The position numbers and the translations under genes were made by a program. From assembly GCA_033807775.1 (NCBI GenBank), contig CM066326.1:91798873-91862872 (forward strand): 64,000 nt of DNA, written 5' to 3'. Below the pieces are notes generated by a model, which had not been told where the DNA came from, made no database searches, and worked only from the letters and a program-made list of their open reading frames with translations. The stretch comes from Saussurea involucrata. Lineage: Eukaryota > Streptophyta > Magnoliopsida > Asterales > Asteraceae. Below, piece after piece: positions 43,682 to 54,756 of the stretch (position 1 is its first letter; every line of letters starts with the position of its first letter).

Positions 43682-44598
43682 CAATTAGCCGATGACCCAT
43701 TTGGGAAAACTAATCAAACTAAGTTGAAATTGTGATTTAATGGCTAAATCTCGGTTGAAAAGGCAGAACTGAAGAGTTTAATTAATTAATTAATTAACTA
43801 AAATGGCATGAAACACCATTCAAATAAAATACTCGGGAGTTGGTAAGGAAGCACCAACACATTAATTTACAGCAATGGATGGAGAAAATTATTTGTTTAA
43901 TGTGAAGAAAGTGGTGAAATAGCAGTTGAACTAACAAAAAAACGAAGAAACAAAGACGATGGTGAAGGGAGTTGTCGGAGAGGACCACCGGGGAAGACCG
44001 CCGGAGATGACCACCGGAGAAGACCGTCGTGGAGTGGTTATGGTGGTGGAATGGTTATGGTGGTCTTCTCCACCACTGTGTATATATATAATATAATATA
44101 GAATATATTTTATTTTGATAGAAAAAGACAAAAAAGGTGTAAAAAGACCATTTTACCCCTGACTTAACAGAGGTTTTTAACGGAGTTAGTGAGCAGGGAC
44201 CATTTTCATAGCAAAATGGTGTACAACAGGGACTATTCTTGCACTTATTGAAGTTTAGGGACCACTTTCGATGATTTTGGTCTACACCAGGGACCAAAAT
44301 TGTAGTTTACTCAATAAATAAAAATAGATTTAATTTTATTTATTCTTTTTTAAACCCACTTAAAGGCATATTTATACATTTGTGAATAATGATGATAATC
44401 ATTAGTATTGTCATTAATATTTATTGATTACAATCATCATCATTTTGTGTTATCATCACCAAACCATAACTAATCTTTCTTTTTTCTTTTATTTTATAAT
44501 GTTAAAATGTAACTCCTTGTTTAAAATAAATGTTTACGAAAAAAAAACATGTATTTTTAAAAATGTATAATTACTACACTTTTTAATTAACTAAATAG
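43682..44598. repeat. Second copy of the F3 right part and its flank, lacking MULE B
   Basis: From ATTAGCCGATGACCC onward it matches 30555-31436 and then continues, with no break, into sequence matching 42783-42870. It holds the right third of F3 (end TTTACTC at about 44311, then AATAAATAA) and the flank with a single TAAAATGTA at 44503-44511. The KUP coding part is absent because the copy starts in its leader. Confidence 0.88.
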
Positions 44599-45521
44599 AA
44601 TTTTTTTTATTTGTAATTATACAAAGATTAATTTTCTCCACCTCATAATTAAACCTCATAATTAAAGGTAAAATGAAAAATCGGACAACTGCTTTTGAAA
44701 TGTAGACATATGATATTCATGTTGTTGATATCGTTTAAACTAGCACACAAGTTATTTTCGTTTATAAATTGTTAAATTTGGTTATTAAGTCATTCCCCAA
44801 TCCCTAATCGCGTAACCATGGCTTTATCGTATTTCTCATTTGGGTATACAAAATTTTCAAGAAATTCCAACAAATCTTTAGGGTTTCGACTTTTTAGCGG
44901 GTTGTTGACTGATTTGAAACATTTGAAAAACTCAATCAGATGTTTATGGTTTGAAAAACTCAATCTAACCCAACCCAACTCAACCAAACTGTGAAGTTGG
45001 ATTGGATTAACACCGTGCACAATCGTGCACCCCTACTTATGGCTAATAAAAACATTACCGAATCGAAATTACTATTAAATACATCGTAAACTTTTTTTAA
45101 TAAAAAAATCTCATAAAACTATGTTATATTTACTTAAAAACATAGGCACAAAGTTGGTGGGAAGAAAAGATGGCCATTGGAAGTGTAATACATGACCCAA
45201 TAATCTATAATTGTAATATATTATCCAACATTTTATTATCGTTTTATCAAAAAGTAGCCGTTTTTATCACTTTAATAGTTATATATAAATTATTGTGGGA
45301 AAGATAAGAATATTTATATATAAATTATTTAAAATTTGAAAAAAAAATATCTATTTATAGATGTATATATTGACTAACATTATAGAATATTTATATGAGG
45401 TTATATATCTTTAAACAAATTTATTAATGATTCACATACGAATACGAAGCTTACTTTAAACTTCGTTTTTCACCTTCTTATGTTATTTAGTTTTTTTAAC
45501 CTCTCACAAAAACTAATTTTA
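44599..45521. other. Intergenic AT-rich region
   Basis: No recognised gene. A 76-codon minus-strand frame (44790-45020) has no family resemblance; its 5' end lies in a CGTGCACAATCGTGCACCCC hairpin typical of repeat termini. Confidence 0.4.
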
Positions 45522-45531
45522 TATCAATGAA

Positions 45532-45734
45532 GGCGAATAACCGTGTGAGAAGTGGAACTGAACCGTTGATCACCTTCAATCAAATGCCCTTTCATGCATT
45601 GCGGCTTAAACGAAAACTGATCTGGTGCATCTGGGTGCATCTCATCCTAATGTGCATCAATTTCTTATCCCACGGTTGATAACCACTTCTAACGTTTCTC
45701 ACATTAACTTCAACTTCTCACCGGAATCCAACCC
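45532..45734. mobile_element. GTGAGAAG MITE, copy c
   Basis: Starts GGCGAATAACCGTGTGAG and ends GGAATCCAACCC. Exact 10-bp flanks TATCAATGAA at 45522-45531 and 45735-45744 define the element precisely. Confidence 0.9.
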
Positions 45735-45802
45735 TATCAATGAATTGCCAAAGTTTTACTTTACAACATTGTTTCAAATCACTTTTTCGCATCTAAGACT
45801 AA

Positions 45803-46110
45803 GGGGCCGTTTACAAAACGCTTACCCGGGTAGGTGCTTACCAAGTCACATTAGCTTACCGGATGAATATGGCAAGGACTAAGAATCTTACCCGGTAAGA
45901 GCGGAAGCAAGGACCGAGAGTCGAAAGCAAGGACCGAGAGTCTTACCCAGTAAGTGAGTGCGACGGCTCTTACCATGGTTAGCGCTTACCGGCTAAATTG
46001 TTGCATATGATGCCGTTTTGGTGAACTAAAATCTTACCCAGAAAGTAAGTGATAGTATTGAATTTTACCGTTAATCACTTACCCGGGTAAGTGATTAGGT
46101 AAACGACCCC
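45803..46110. mobile_element. Tourist/Harbinger-like MITE (mate of 28172-28458)
   Basis: Starts GGGGCCGTTTAC and ends GTAAACGACCCC, perfect inverted ends apart from one base, flanked by TAA (45800-45802, 46111-46113). Contains a short internal duplication (AAGCAAGGACCGAGAGTC twice). Confidence 0.85.
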
Positions 46111-46113
46111 TAA

Positions 46114-46841
46114 CACTTAATGTATTAATAAACATATATTTATTTCATAATATGTTTGTTTCATATGCATTTGTTCACGTTGTGAAACAAATATATGTTA
46201 CTCAATGTTTAAAATCCGAATTTTAGATGAAAAAATCATACAAAATAACAATTGTTGCACTAGTTATCAAAATTATAGCAATTTTATGAGTTCTCACAAG
46301 AAGGTCCATTTTTTTAAAGGGCCCATACCACACATTATCAAAAGTTAGAGTAAAATTGCTTATATACCCTTGCATTTTATAAATAATCATGTTTTTTTTG
46401 GTCAAAAATGCCAATAATATAAAAAATTATAATTACAACTTTAATATCATACTAATTACTGAAACACCATCTTTTGACACTGCATTTTGTTATAACCATT
46501 GTAACTACTCAATATCATATACTCCTAAAACCGTGTGCATTTTTTATTGTGGACATTTATTTTGGGACGGATGGAGTAATTAATTTTAAAGTTATGCATA
46601 AACACCTTTTAGTTACCATATATTAATATCCAAAACATCTAACCCATGATATCTAACATAAAGTAAACCAATTTCAAATGCTTACAACAAACTAAAACAT
46701 AACATCTTCAATAACTTATCTGAAATGGAGAAAATGAAAATTTTGAAATAATGTTTTGCTTCAACAATTTTCTTAAAACTATTGTCAAAATGAAAAAAAA
46801 TAGGAGAGTGAATGTTTTTTCTCTAAATATGGAGAATACCT
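46114..46841. other. Intergenic, with a Stowaway remnant
   Basis: TTATTTTGGGACGGATGGAGTA at 46557-46578 is the right terminus of a Stowaway MITE; its left end is not found. Nothing coding. Confidence 0.5.
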
Positions 46842-47647
46842 CATAAATAAGGGAAATTAATTAAAATACCCAAAGTTCATAATTGGTTTTGCAGAAATAC
46901 CCAAAATCTCTTTGATTTTGCAAAAATATCCATTTTTTCGCGATGAGATCCGCGATCGCGGACCCAACAACTTCCCCGCAATTTGGAGACCCATCACCCG
47001 CCATGCATACTCAATTGATATAAATTGATTTCAAATTTACATTTTATACCCCTATAATTATTTACGTATTTTACTTTATACATTTTACTTTTCTAATTTT
47101 AATTTTACACATTTATCATATTAACATATATAATCGTTTATTAACTAAAATACGTTAAAAAATACGTTATAATTTCAACAAGTTACACCATTGTAATCGT
47201 CTCTTCGATACCTTCGAAATGAGCTCAATATTGAATATTTTTTGATTTAATTATTTAATTATATATATCATATATACTACATAAAAATATTTTTAATATT
47301 TACAATTCATACCCTTATAGTTAATTATTTAATTTATGGTACATCTCTTATTTTTTCAATTTTGTTTTACACTCTTATCACATTAACATAATAATCTTAT
47401 ATTAACTAAATGAAAAATAAAAAACTAATAGGTATAAAGTAAACTAACTAAATAAGTATAATATAATTAAATAAAAAAATATTCAATATTTGGCTCATTT
47501 CGAATGTATCGACGAGACGATTATAATGGTGTAACTTGTTAAAATTAAAAAAACATTTTTTAACTTATTTTAGTTAATAATTGATTAAATCGTCAAATTA
47601 TTTGGATTATACGTCTCACTGCATTGCAGGTAAATAACTAGTATATA

Positions 47648-49699
47648 TGTAACACCCCAAAATTCTGGGCTAATTTAAACCTCAATTTAAAACAAGTTAT
47701 GATAAAATAACCTTCGAACTTTCATATAGAAAGTGCATTAACCATAAGGAGTATATTTACAAATACTAAATTCTTCAAATAACCTATTAATCTAATCATG
47801 TCACTATAATCATATTAACTAAGTTATCTAAGCAATCCATCAAAAACTCTTTCCGTTAAATGACTTCACCGCTATTCCAAAACGCTCGCCCCACAATCCT
47901 TTTACTTGCCCGAGCTAGTACCTGGTAAGAAAACATTATTTTGAAACGATTAGGCCAACGCCTAGTGAGAACATTCGTTTCCGTAATAACAGTTGCAAAA
48001 ACAATGTAAATAAGTTATAACAAACCTGATTACCCTTTTTCTTACCATACGTGTAACTTTATTCCGTTAACACGATTTTACCTAATTCCATGAATATGAC
48101 TGACCATAATTCCATCATCATATCATGTCTCGGAGCCACACTACGAATCTTCACTGATTCTAGAGTAATGCTCTTATTCCAGAAATTGCAATGTACACTT
48201 GCCCATTTCAACATTCTAGAAATTGCAACGTACACTTGCTCAATTCCACATATCTTTTAGAAACGGAAATTACGTTTATTCCACGATTTCTCACACACAT
48301 CAGAATAAAGATTAATATCCATTTATTCTACGTGTACATAACCACTTTCTCACACACATCAGAATAATGACTAATATTCATCTATTCCACGTGCACATAA
48401 CCATTAATACTACACACATCAGAATAATGACTAACTTCATCTATTTCATGTGTACATAACCATTAGTACTACACACATCATTGGAATAACGATTATTACC
48501 ACACGCCTATTCCATGTGATTACCAAACACTAGTGCTTATGGATCCATTACACTTTACTAACGTATATGCATAACAACATATTACAGCTCATATCATATT
48601 CTCAAATCTAAGAATACTAAATAACCTATCGTATCTTCATCCTCAAATGCCCCCCCTTCGGCGACTTAGCACGGGGGTTCCGCTACCCGGTTAGCGGATG
48701 GGGTCAAGGGGCAACGCCCTTGCGGGGGTCTAAGGGCAGCGCCCCGAGAATTTTTTTAGAAAACTTAACCAGACAAAAACATCCAGAACTGCATCCAGAC
48801 ATCAGAACCTAACCTTTCTCAATTTTTCAAAAGTGTCCGGACAACAGGGGTTTCCGGATAACTTTGACTATCTGGACAACTAAACTTTTCCGGATAACAC
48901 AACTTTCCGGATACTGATCTAATCCGGACAACACCCGGGTACTAAAACAATCCGGATACCGTCCGGTAACTATAGTCATCCGGAAAACTAAAGTAATTCG
49001 AAACTTACCCGGATAACTTTGTCGCGTCCGGAAACATTCATCACAGAGGTGTCCGGATACGTGGTTTCGTTCGGACAACTCGACCTGCAGCCCTTTAATT
49101 CGATTCCAACCTATGTCTATTCTATTCAGCTCATTCCAACCATCCCATACAGTCCATAAACAATTTATACAGCTATTTCAAGGTTTAATTTAACATATAA
49201 ACACTGATTTATGCAAACAACAAATGAACTCACCTAATATTTGCAAAACCCACTTTCTGCACAAATCTGCTACTCCAAATCTGTTGTTACTGATTCTGTA
49301 AATTAACCCAAAACATAGATTCGTTCATAATCTATCAACAACAACAATTTTACCAGAAAATATGACCAATTACCTTACCAATTTGATGAACAACCCTTGC
49401 TTTTCTTCCTTTCTTTCTCTTTTCTTTATTTTCTCCTTCTATCTGCTTCTTGCCGACTCACAACAGGGAAAATGAGATAATATCTCATTCCCTTAACCCT
49501 TTATCCATACACACTTCCAAAATTTGACCAAATACCCCTTCTAGTTCGGATATTCCCAAAAGTAACACCAAACTTTAATCTCTTGTATTTTAACCCTAAT
49601 GAATTATAAAACTTCCATATAATTCAAGGTTTAAACCAAAACACAAATACATCCCAATTTCTCATTAAAATATTATTTAAGGAAAATTTAGGATGTTAC

Positions 49700-49700
<1 letters not shown>
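47648..49700. mobile_element. Solo LTR inside MULE C
   Basis: Starts TGTAACACCCC and ends GGATGTTACA, 2053 bp, with 5-bp duplications ATATA (47643-47647, 49701-49705), though the TA-rich target weakens that test. Contains about 60-bp tandem repeats (ACACATCAGAATAATGACTA, 48290-48490) and a run of TCCGGATA/TCCGGACA motifs (48830-49075). Confidence 0.82.
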
Positions 49701-49737
<37 letters not shown>

Positions 49738-50624
49738 GGTTGAGCTCATTTGTTAACTTCTTATTTTGTATTAACTTTATTAACTTCATTCAACCAATAG
49801 GAATCCATTTTAGTTGGTGGTTTCAAATTTATATATAACAATTAAATAGGGGCATGGATGGAATTCCATGTTTTTGTTTTATTACATTGATTTATTAAGG
49901 GAGTTACAAAAAACAAAATCTCCTTGATTCTAGCTATATTATTATTTCTCAAATATTTTGTAGTCTTTTCTATCAAATTAGTGTTTGAATTTCAATTGTT
50001 GCATCATAAACATGAGTGATCAAGGTGTTTTCAACGACGTTAAAGAGAGAGTAGACGTAGATGTTCATTTGAACATGAACAAATATATCAAATATATATT
50101 GTTCATATAAGTTCACTTAGGCTTGTATTTCATTCTTGTTCATGCATAACCTTAATATTTGCACATTATACATGATGTGAAATCAATATTGCATGCTCTA
50201 AATGGAATAATAATTAACTAGTAAGTAACACTATGTAATTTCGGAGTAATCGAACATGAATGAACATATAGTTGCTCATATATGAACAATCTGTTGTTTG
50301 CATATAATTGAACAATTATGAACATATAATTGAACCAATATGAACATATAATTAAACAAATAGGAACATTGGATTGAACATAAGAACAATATGTTCAACT
50401 ATAGGAACATTAATTACACGACTTAATTAATGGAAAAAAGTAGGTTGTGTCAAATTCCAAAATTACCCTCTTCATTTGTGTTCAATGGGAGAATTAATTA
50501 CACGACTTAATTTCTTAATTAATTAATAAATGGTTTTAATCTCAACCATTAACAAGAAAATGAATGGCTAAGATGAAGTTAATAAAGTTAATACAAAATG
50601 GGAGGTTAACAGATGAACCACCCC
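49738..50624. mobile_element. MITE inserted in a (TA)n tract inside MULE C
   Basis: Inverted repeats of about 50 bp: GGTTGAGCTCATTTGTTAAC at the left, and AGGGGTGGTTCATCTGTTAAC when the right end is inverted, both continuing TATTTTGTATTAACTTTATTAACTTC-like. TA runs flank it. The interior repeats GAACATATAATTGAAC. No coding capacity. Confidence 0.7.
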
Positions 50625-50626
50625 TC

Positions 50627-50666
<40 letters not shown>

Positions 50667-51526
50667 CGAACTCCGAACTCCTTAACATATTTTAACGTAA
50701 TTATGTATGTTAATGTGATATGTTAAAACGTACGTTTTAAACATATTTTAGTTAATATATGATTATTATGTTAATACGATAAGAGTGTAAAACGAAAATT
50801 GAAAAAGTAAAAATGTACCATAAATTAAATAATTAACTATAAGGTTATGAATTGTAAATATTAAAGATATTTTTATGTAGTATATATGATATATAATAAA
50901 ATAATTAAATCAAAAAATATTCAATATTGGGCTCATTTAAAAGGTATCGGAGAGACGATTACAATGGTGTAATTTGTTAAAATTAAATCGTATATTTTTA
51001 CGTATTTTAGTTAATAAACGATTATATGTGTTAATATGATGAAGGTGTAAAATTAAAATTAGGAAAGTAAAAAGTATAAAGTAAAGTAAGTAAATAGTTA
51101 TAGGGGTATAAAGTGTAAATTTGAAATCAATTTATATCAATTGAGTGTGCCCCGCGGGTGATGGGTCTCCAAATTGCAGGGAAGTTTTGGGTCCGCGATC
51201 GCGGATCCAATCGCGGAAAAAATGAGTATTTTTGCAAAACCAAAGATATTTTGGGTATTTCTGCAAAACCAATTATGAACTTTGGGTATTTTAATTAATT
51301 TCCCCATAAATAATTACCAAGTGATAATATCAATAGAAAACTTTGAAAATATATATTTGAAGAGAAAAATAATATTTTAATAGACAAATAAAATATTTTG
51401 ATATTATAATGCATGTTAGAATTTTTAAAATGGATAATTTATTGAAAATAAATGTATATTTTTAGAAATTCTAACTTTTAATTTTTGTTTTAAAATAATT
51501 TTGAAAAACATATTAAAATACTCTAA

Positions 51527-51910
51527 GGACATCTCCAACAACTATGCTAAAATGAAAAAAGTAGAATTTTAGCATTTTTGTTGCTTAAACAACTATGCTA
51601 TTCTTTATGTTAAAATAGAAAAAAGATTAGAGATTTTAAAAATCTCTAAATTTAGAGAAATCTCTATTTAGATGTTTTTTTCTCAAAAACTAATCATTAC
51701 CCCCAAAAGTAATCTTTTTTTTTCTCTCAGCTTTCTATATATTGAATATTTTAATAATATAATTAAATAAATTGAGTTATTTTAATAAAATAATTAATAA
51801 TAGAGTTGCTAAAATAGTATAGCTGTTGGAGATGGATGCAAATTGTTTTAGAGATTTTAAACCTTTTTAATCTATTTAAAAAAAAATTAGCATAGCTGTT
51901 GAAGATATTC
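51527..51910. mobile_element. Tourist-like MITE
   Basis: Ends GGACATCTCCAACAACTATGC and GAATATCTTCAACAGCTATGC (inverted), flanked by TAA (51524-51526, 51911-51913). AT-rich interior of mirrored CTAAAATAG phrases. The remaining DNA at 51314-51523 and 51914-52106 is plain AT-rich sequence. Confidence 0.7.
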
Positions 51911-52109
51911 TAAATAAAAATGATATAGAGATGCATTTCCATAATCTAGCCCTTATTTGTAATGACAATAATTTTACAATTAAAGACTCAATGACGTGGT
52001 GTGTGTAATCGTTACATAACAACATGTGTCGGTTAAAGACTATATCCCATGAATGCCATGTAGATCTTTAATTAAACTTCATGGGCCCTTTTCAATAACC
52101 AATTAATAA

Positions 52110-52605
52110 GAGCATCCACAAGAACACAACAATGAAATTTCATCCCAATTGTAAATGGACCATATCAGCGCCACATCAGTTTTGCAATTATCTTGAAATT
52201 ATCTCTCACAACAATGAAATTTCATCCAATTGCAAATGTGACACCTCATAAAAAAAACTATATTTTAATCAAATAACAACAAAACTACAATTAAATACTC
52301 TTTACTATAATTTAATATGAAATATTTTATTAATTAAATAAATATAATTAAATACTCTCTATAAAACATCAAAAAACATGATTTGACATAAAACAATTTC
52401 TAATTTAGAAATTATTCTCTACAATTTCATATACTATTCACTGCCGCATCATCAAAAAGTACTGATTTGACATTTGCAAATTACCAAAACCAATTTCTAA
52501 TTTTGCAATCATACTCACAACCACTACAATTTCTAATTTTGCAATCCTACGTGTCACATTTGCAATCTATATGAAATTGTTATGAAATCCTTGTTGTGGA
52601 TGCTC
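52110..52605. mobile_element. Tourist/Harbinger-like MITE, copy 2 (complete)
   Basis: Inverted ends GAGCATCCACAAGAAC and GAGCATCCACAACAAG, with TAA on both sides (52107-52109, 52606-52608). Matches 8544-9033 almost throughout and supplies its lost left end. Confidence 0.88.
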
Positions 52606-52706
52606 TAATAAGCCTGCCATATTTAAAGATTAAACTTACTTAGACCTTCCGTATCGGTCTCGGGCTCGGGCTCGGGTAGGGAGCGGGCTTGGGAGGGTTC
52701 CAATAC

Positions 52707-52733
52707 GGGGGGGGGGGGGGGGGGGGGGGGGGG
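52707..52733 (+). repeat. Poly-G tract of 27
   Basis: An uninterrupted run of 27 G in an otherwise AT-rich region, within the Harbinger element's left end. The exact length may be an assembly or sequencing artefact. Confidence 0.8.
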
Positions 52734-52974
52734 CTGGCATGCGGGTTTGGGAACCCGTTGATCCTGATTGCTTTGTTTGTTTTTTAAATTTTTTTTTAAA
52801 ATTTTGAAAATAAATAAACTCCAACGGCTAGCAACAGCTATATTTATATTTATTTATTTTTAATTTATTTTTTCAATTTAATCACATTATATATATTAAT
52901 CCAAACCTCTTATTTTTTCACACCAAAATCTCTCAAATTCTCTAAAATTCTCTCAAACTCTCTCAAATTTCATC

Positions 52975-53802
52975 ATGAATCCAAACAAAACACCTACATC
53001 CCGTCGTAACCGACCGGATACACCGCAACCGCAAGAAGACCCGGAGCTTGGTTTCCAAGCGTTTTCACAACAAGATTATCATCCGCAATTTTCGCAACAA
53101 TTTCCGGCACAATTTTCGCAACAATTTTTCCAACAATTTCCCCAACAATTTCCTTACCAATTTACACGTCCCGGTTTGATTCAACAAGGTTTTACTCAGG
53201 TCAACTACAATCTTCCTTCACCCGCAATCGATCTCGACGACGACATTGTTCCGGAAACCCAACATTCTAGCCTGCACACACCACAATCCATCTCCACACA
53301 ACAATCTATCCCGGAACCATCAAACCCGACACCAACGAGAAAAGGAAAAAACAAAAAATATGAAAATAGAGCCGCCAAACAGATGTGGAGTAAAGACGAG
53401 GAACTCGCGTTAGTGTCGGCGTGGGTTGACGTTTCGGAGGACCCCGTTGTCGGTAACGCACAAACCGGTGGTAATATTTTTATTGTTATTATTATTATTA
53501 TTGTTATTATTATTATTATTATTAATATTATTATTATTCTTGTTAATATTCTTATACTTGAATTTACATAAATGTAGAAAGTTTTTGGACCCGAATCGGG
53601 CAAGTGTTTCTTTAGTTTTATGGGTCACGGAAATTATCGATCAATTCATCAACTCAACACCAAGTTCAACGACCTCAATAAAAAAATAAATTCTTTTGGC
53701 GGCATCTACAACAACTTGGTCACTAATAGATCAAGCGGAATGAGTGAGGCCGACATTTCACGAACGGCACACGAACGGTACCGAGCACAACTTGTTAAAT
53801 AA
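52975..53802 (+). pseudogene. Harbinger ORF1 (Myb/SANT-like DNA-binding protein), disrupted
   Basis: An ATG opens a basic N-terminus (NPNKTPTSRRNRPDTPQPQE), then a glutamine/phenylalanine-rich repeat (QFSQQFPAQFSQQFFQQFPQ). A SANT-like start MWSKDEELALVSAWVDVSED and PVVGNAQTGGN follow. There an (ATT)n microsatellite interrupts the gene at about 53475-53550. The expected continuation resumes after it in another frame: RSIHQLNTKFNDLNKKINSF, GGIYNNLVTNRSSGMSEADI and AHERYRAQL. The family protein helps the transposase bind the element ends. The TAA at 53569-53571 ends the first frame in microsatellite-derived residues. Part of the SANT helix region is missing. Confidence 0.82.
53475..53550 (+). 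repeat. (ATT)n microsatellite inside ORF1
   Basis: About 24 imperfect ATT/GTT triplets. It replaces conserved ORF1 sequence and encodes a run of isoleucine and valine in the first frame. Confidence 0.85.
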
Positions 53803-54756
53803 TTAAATGTATAAATAAATGATATGAATTTTTAATGAATGATATGAATTTTTAATGAATGATATGAATTTTTATTTTTATTATTTATCTTATTTTTATT
53901 TATTAAAAAATATATAAATATTTTTATTTTGTTAAATAATTAAATGTATAAATAAAAGAATTAAAAAAAATGAGGTGGCAAGAGGGTTTGAGGGCTTGAG
54001 GGTTCCGGTACTCCACTTTAGGGTAAGGAGAGGGTAAAAAAAAAGCTGATGTGACGCTGAGGTGGCTTGAGGACTTGAGGGTCTATTACGGATGGCCTTA
54101 GAGAAATTTGTGAAATAAAGACAAAATCCAGATTCTTTAATATATTTTCTAGAGAGATAATTATTTAAAAACATCTTTAATAGATTTTAAGAGTTTTTTT
54201 TAAGGGAAATTAATTAAAATACACAAAGTCAAACCAACTGTTACCAAAATACCCTAAAATTTTTCAATTTTGCAAAAATACCCAAAATACCCGCGATGGG
54301 GTCCCGCGATCGCGGGATACGCTGACGTGGCACGTATTTTGGCCCCAAATGCCCCGCGAAGCCCCTAAACTTTGGCCGCGGTACACTTTTGGTCCCTGCC
54401 CGCGATCGCAGCCCGCGATGGGCCAAAATTTACAGTTTTGGTCCCTGAAATTTTCAACTTTTGGTCCCTGAAAATTTACACTTTCAGCCCCTATACTTAG
54501 ACGAATCTTGATGTTTTTACTGTTTTTTTCCACAATTATTGCAATTTAAAGACCGATTTGTGGTTGAAATTCAATTGCATGTTTCAATCAATGTTAAATC
54601 AATGTTTTTGGAATATCAGTTTGTGGATGAAATGAGAGATTGGTTTTCTGATATGTTGGTTGTTTCATTCATAAATAGACGTAAAATTCAAGCCATAATT
54701 CTCACACAACGATTTCATTGTTGCAATATTTCTTTCTGCAATATTTTGTGTTTGAG

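Larger units (their letters stand above)
46851..51304. mobile_element. MULE C: non-coding foldback MULE with two nested insertions
   Basis: Exact 9-bp duplications CATAAATAA at 46842-46850 and 51305-51313. Termini GGGAAATTAATTAAAAT and inverse. Palindrome variant TCCGCGATCGCGGA at 46949-46962 and 51192-51205, 98 and 99 bp from the ends. The arms (46851-47640 and about 50690-51304) share the AT-rich module of A, B and E (CGTCTCTTCGATACCTTCGA). A solo LTR and a MITE lie between them; without these it would be about 1.5 kb. Confidence 0.92.
52643..54097 (+). mobile_element. PIF/Harbinger element with ORF1 only
   Basis: Flanked by TTA (52640-52642, 54098-54100). Ends GACCTTCCGTATCGG and GGCCATCCGTAATAG (inverted) are degenerate inverted repeats. 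A TATA-rich leader (52840-52930) precedes a decayed ORF1; no DDE transposase ORF2 is present. Its right subterminal region (TAGGGTAAGGAGAGGGT, GCTGATGTG) is shared with the MITE at 63154-63443. Confidence 0.8.

Noticed and set aside
44790..45020. 76-residue minus-strand protein
   Set aside because: No family resemblance; starts in a repeat-like hairpin, and there is no sign of further exons.
48827..49078. 83-residue protein
   Set aside because: Translation of repeated TCCGGATA/TCCGGACA motifs inside a solo LTR.
53205..53689. Frames with long Asn, Ile or Leu runs
   Set aside because: Translations of the (ATT)n microsatellite.
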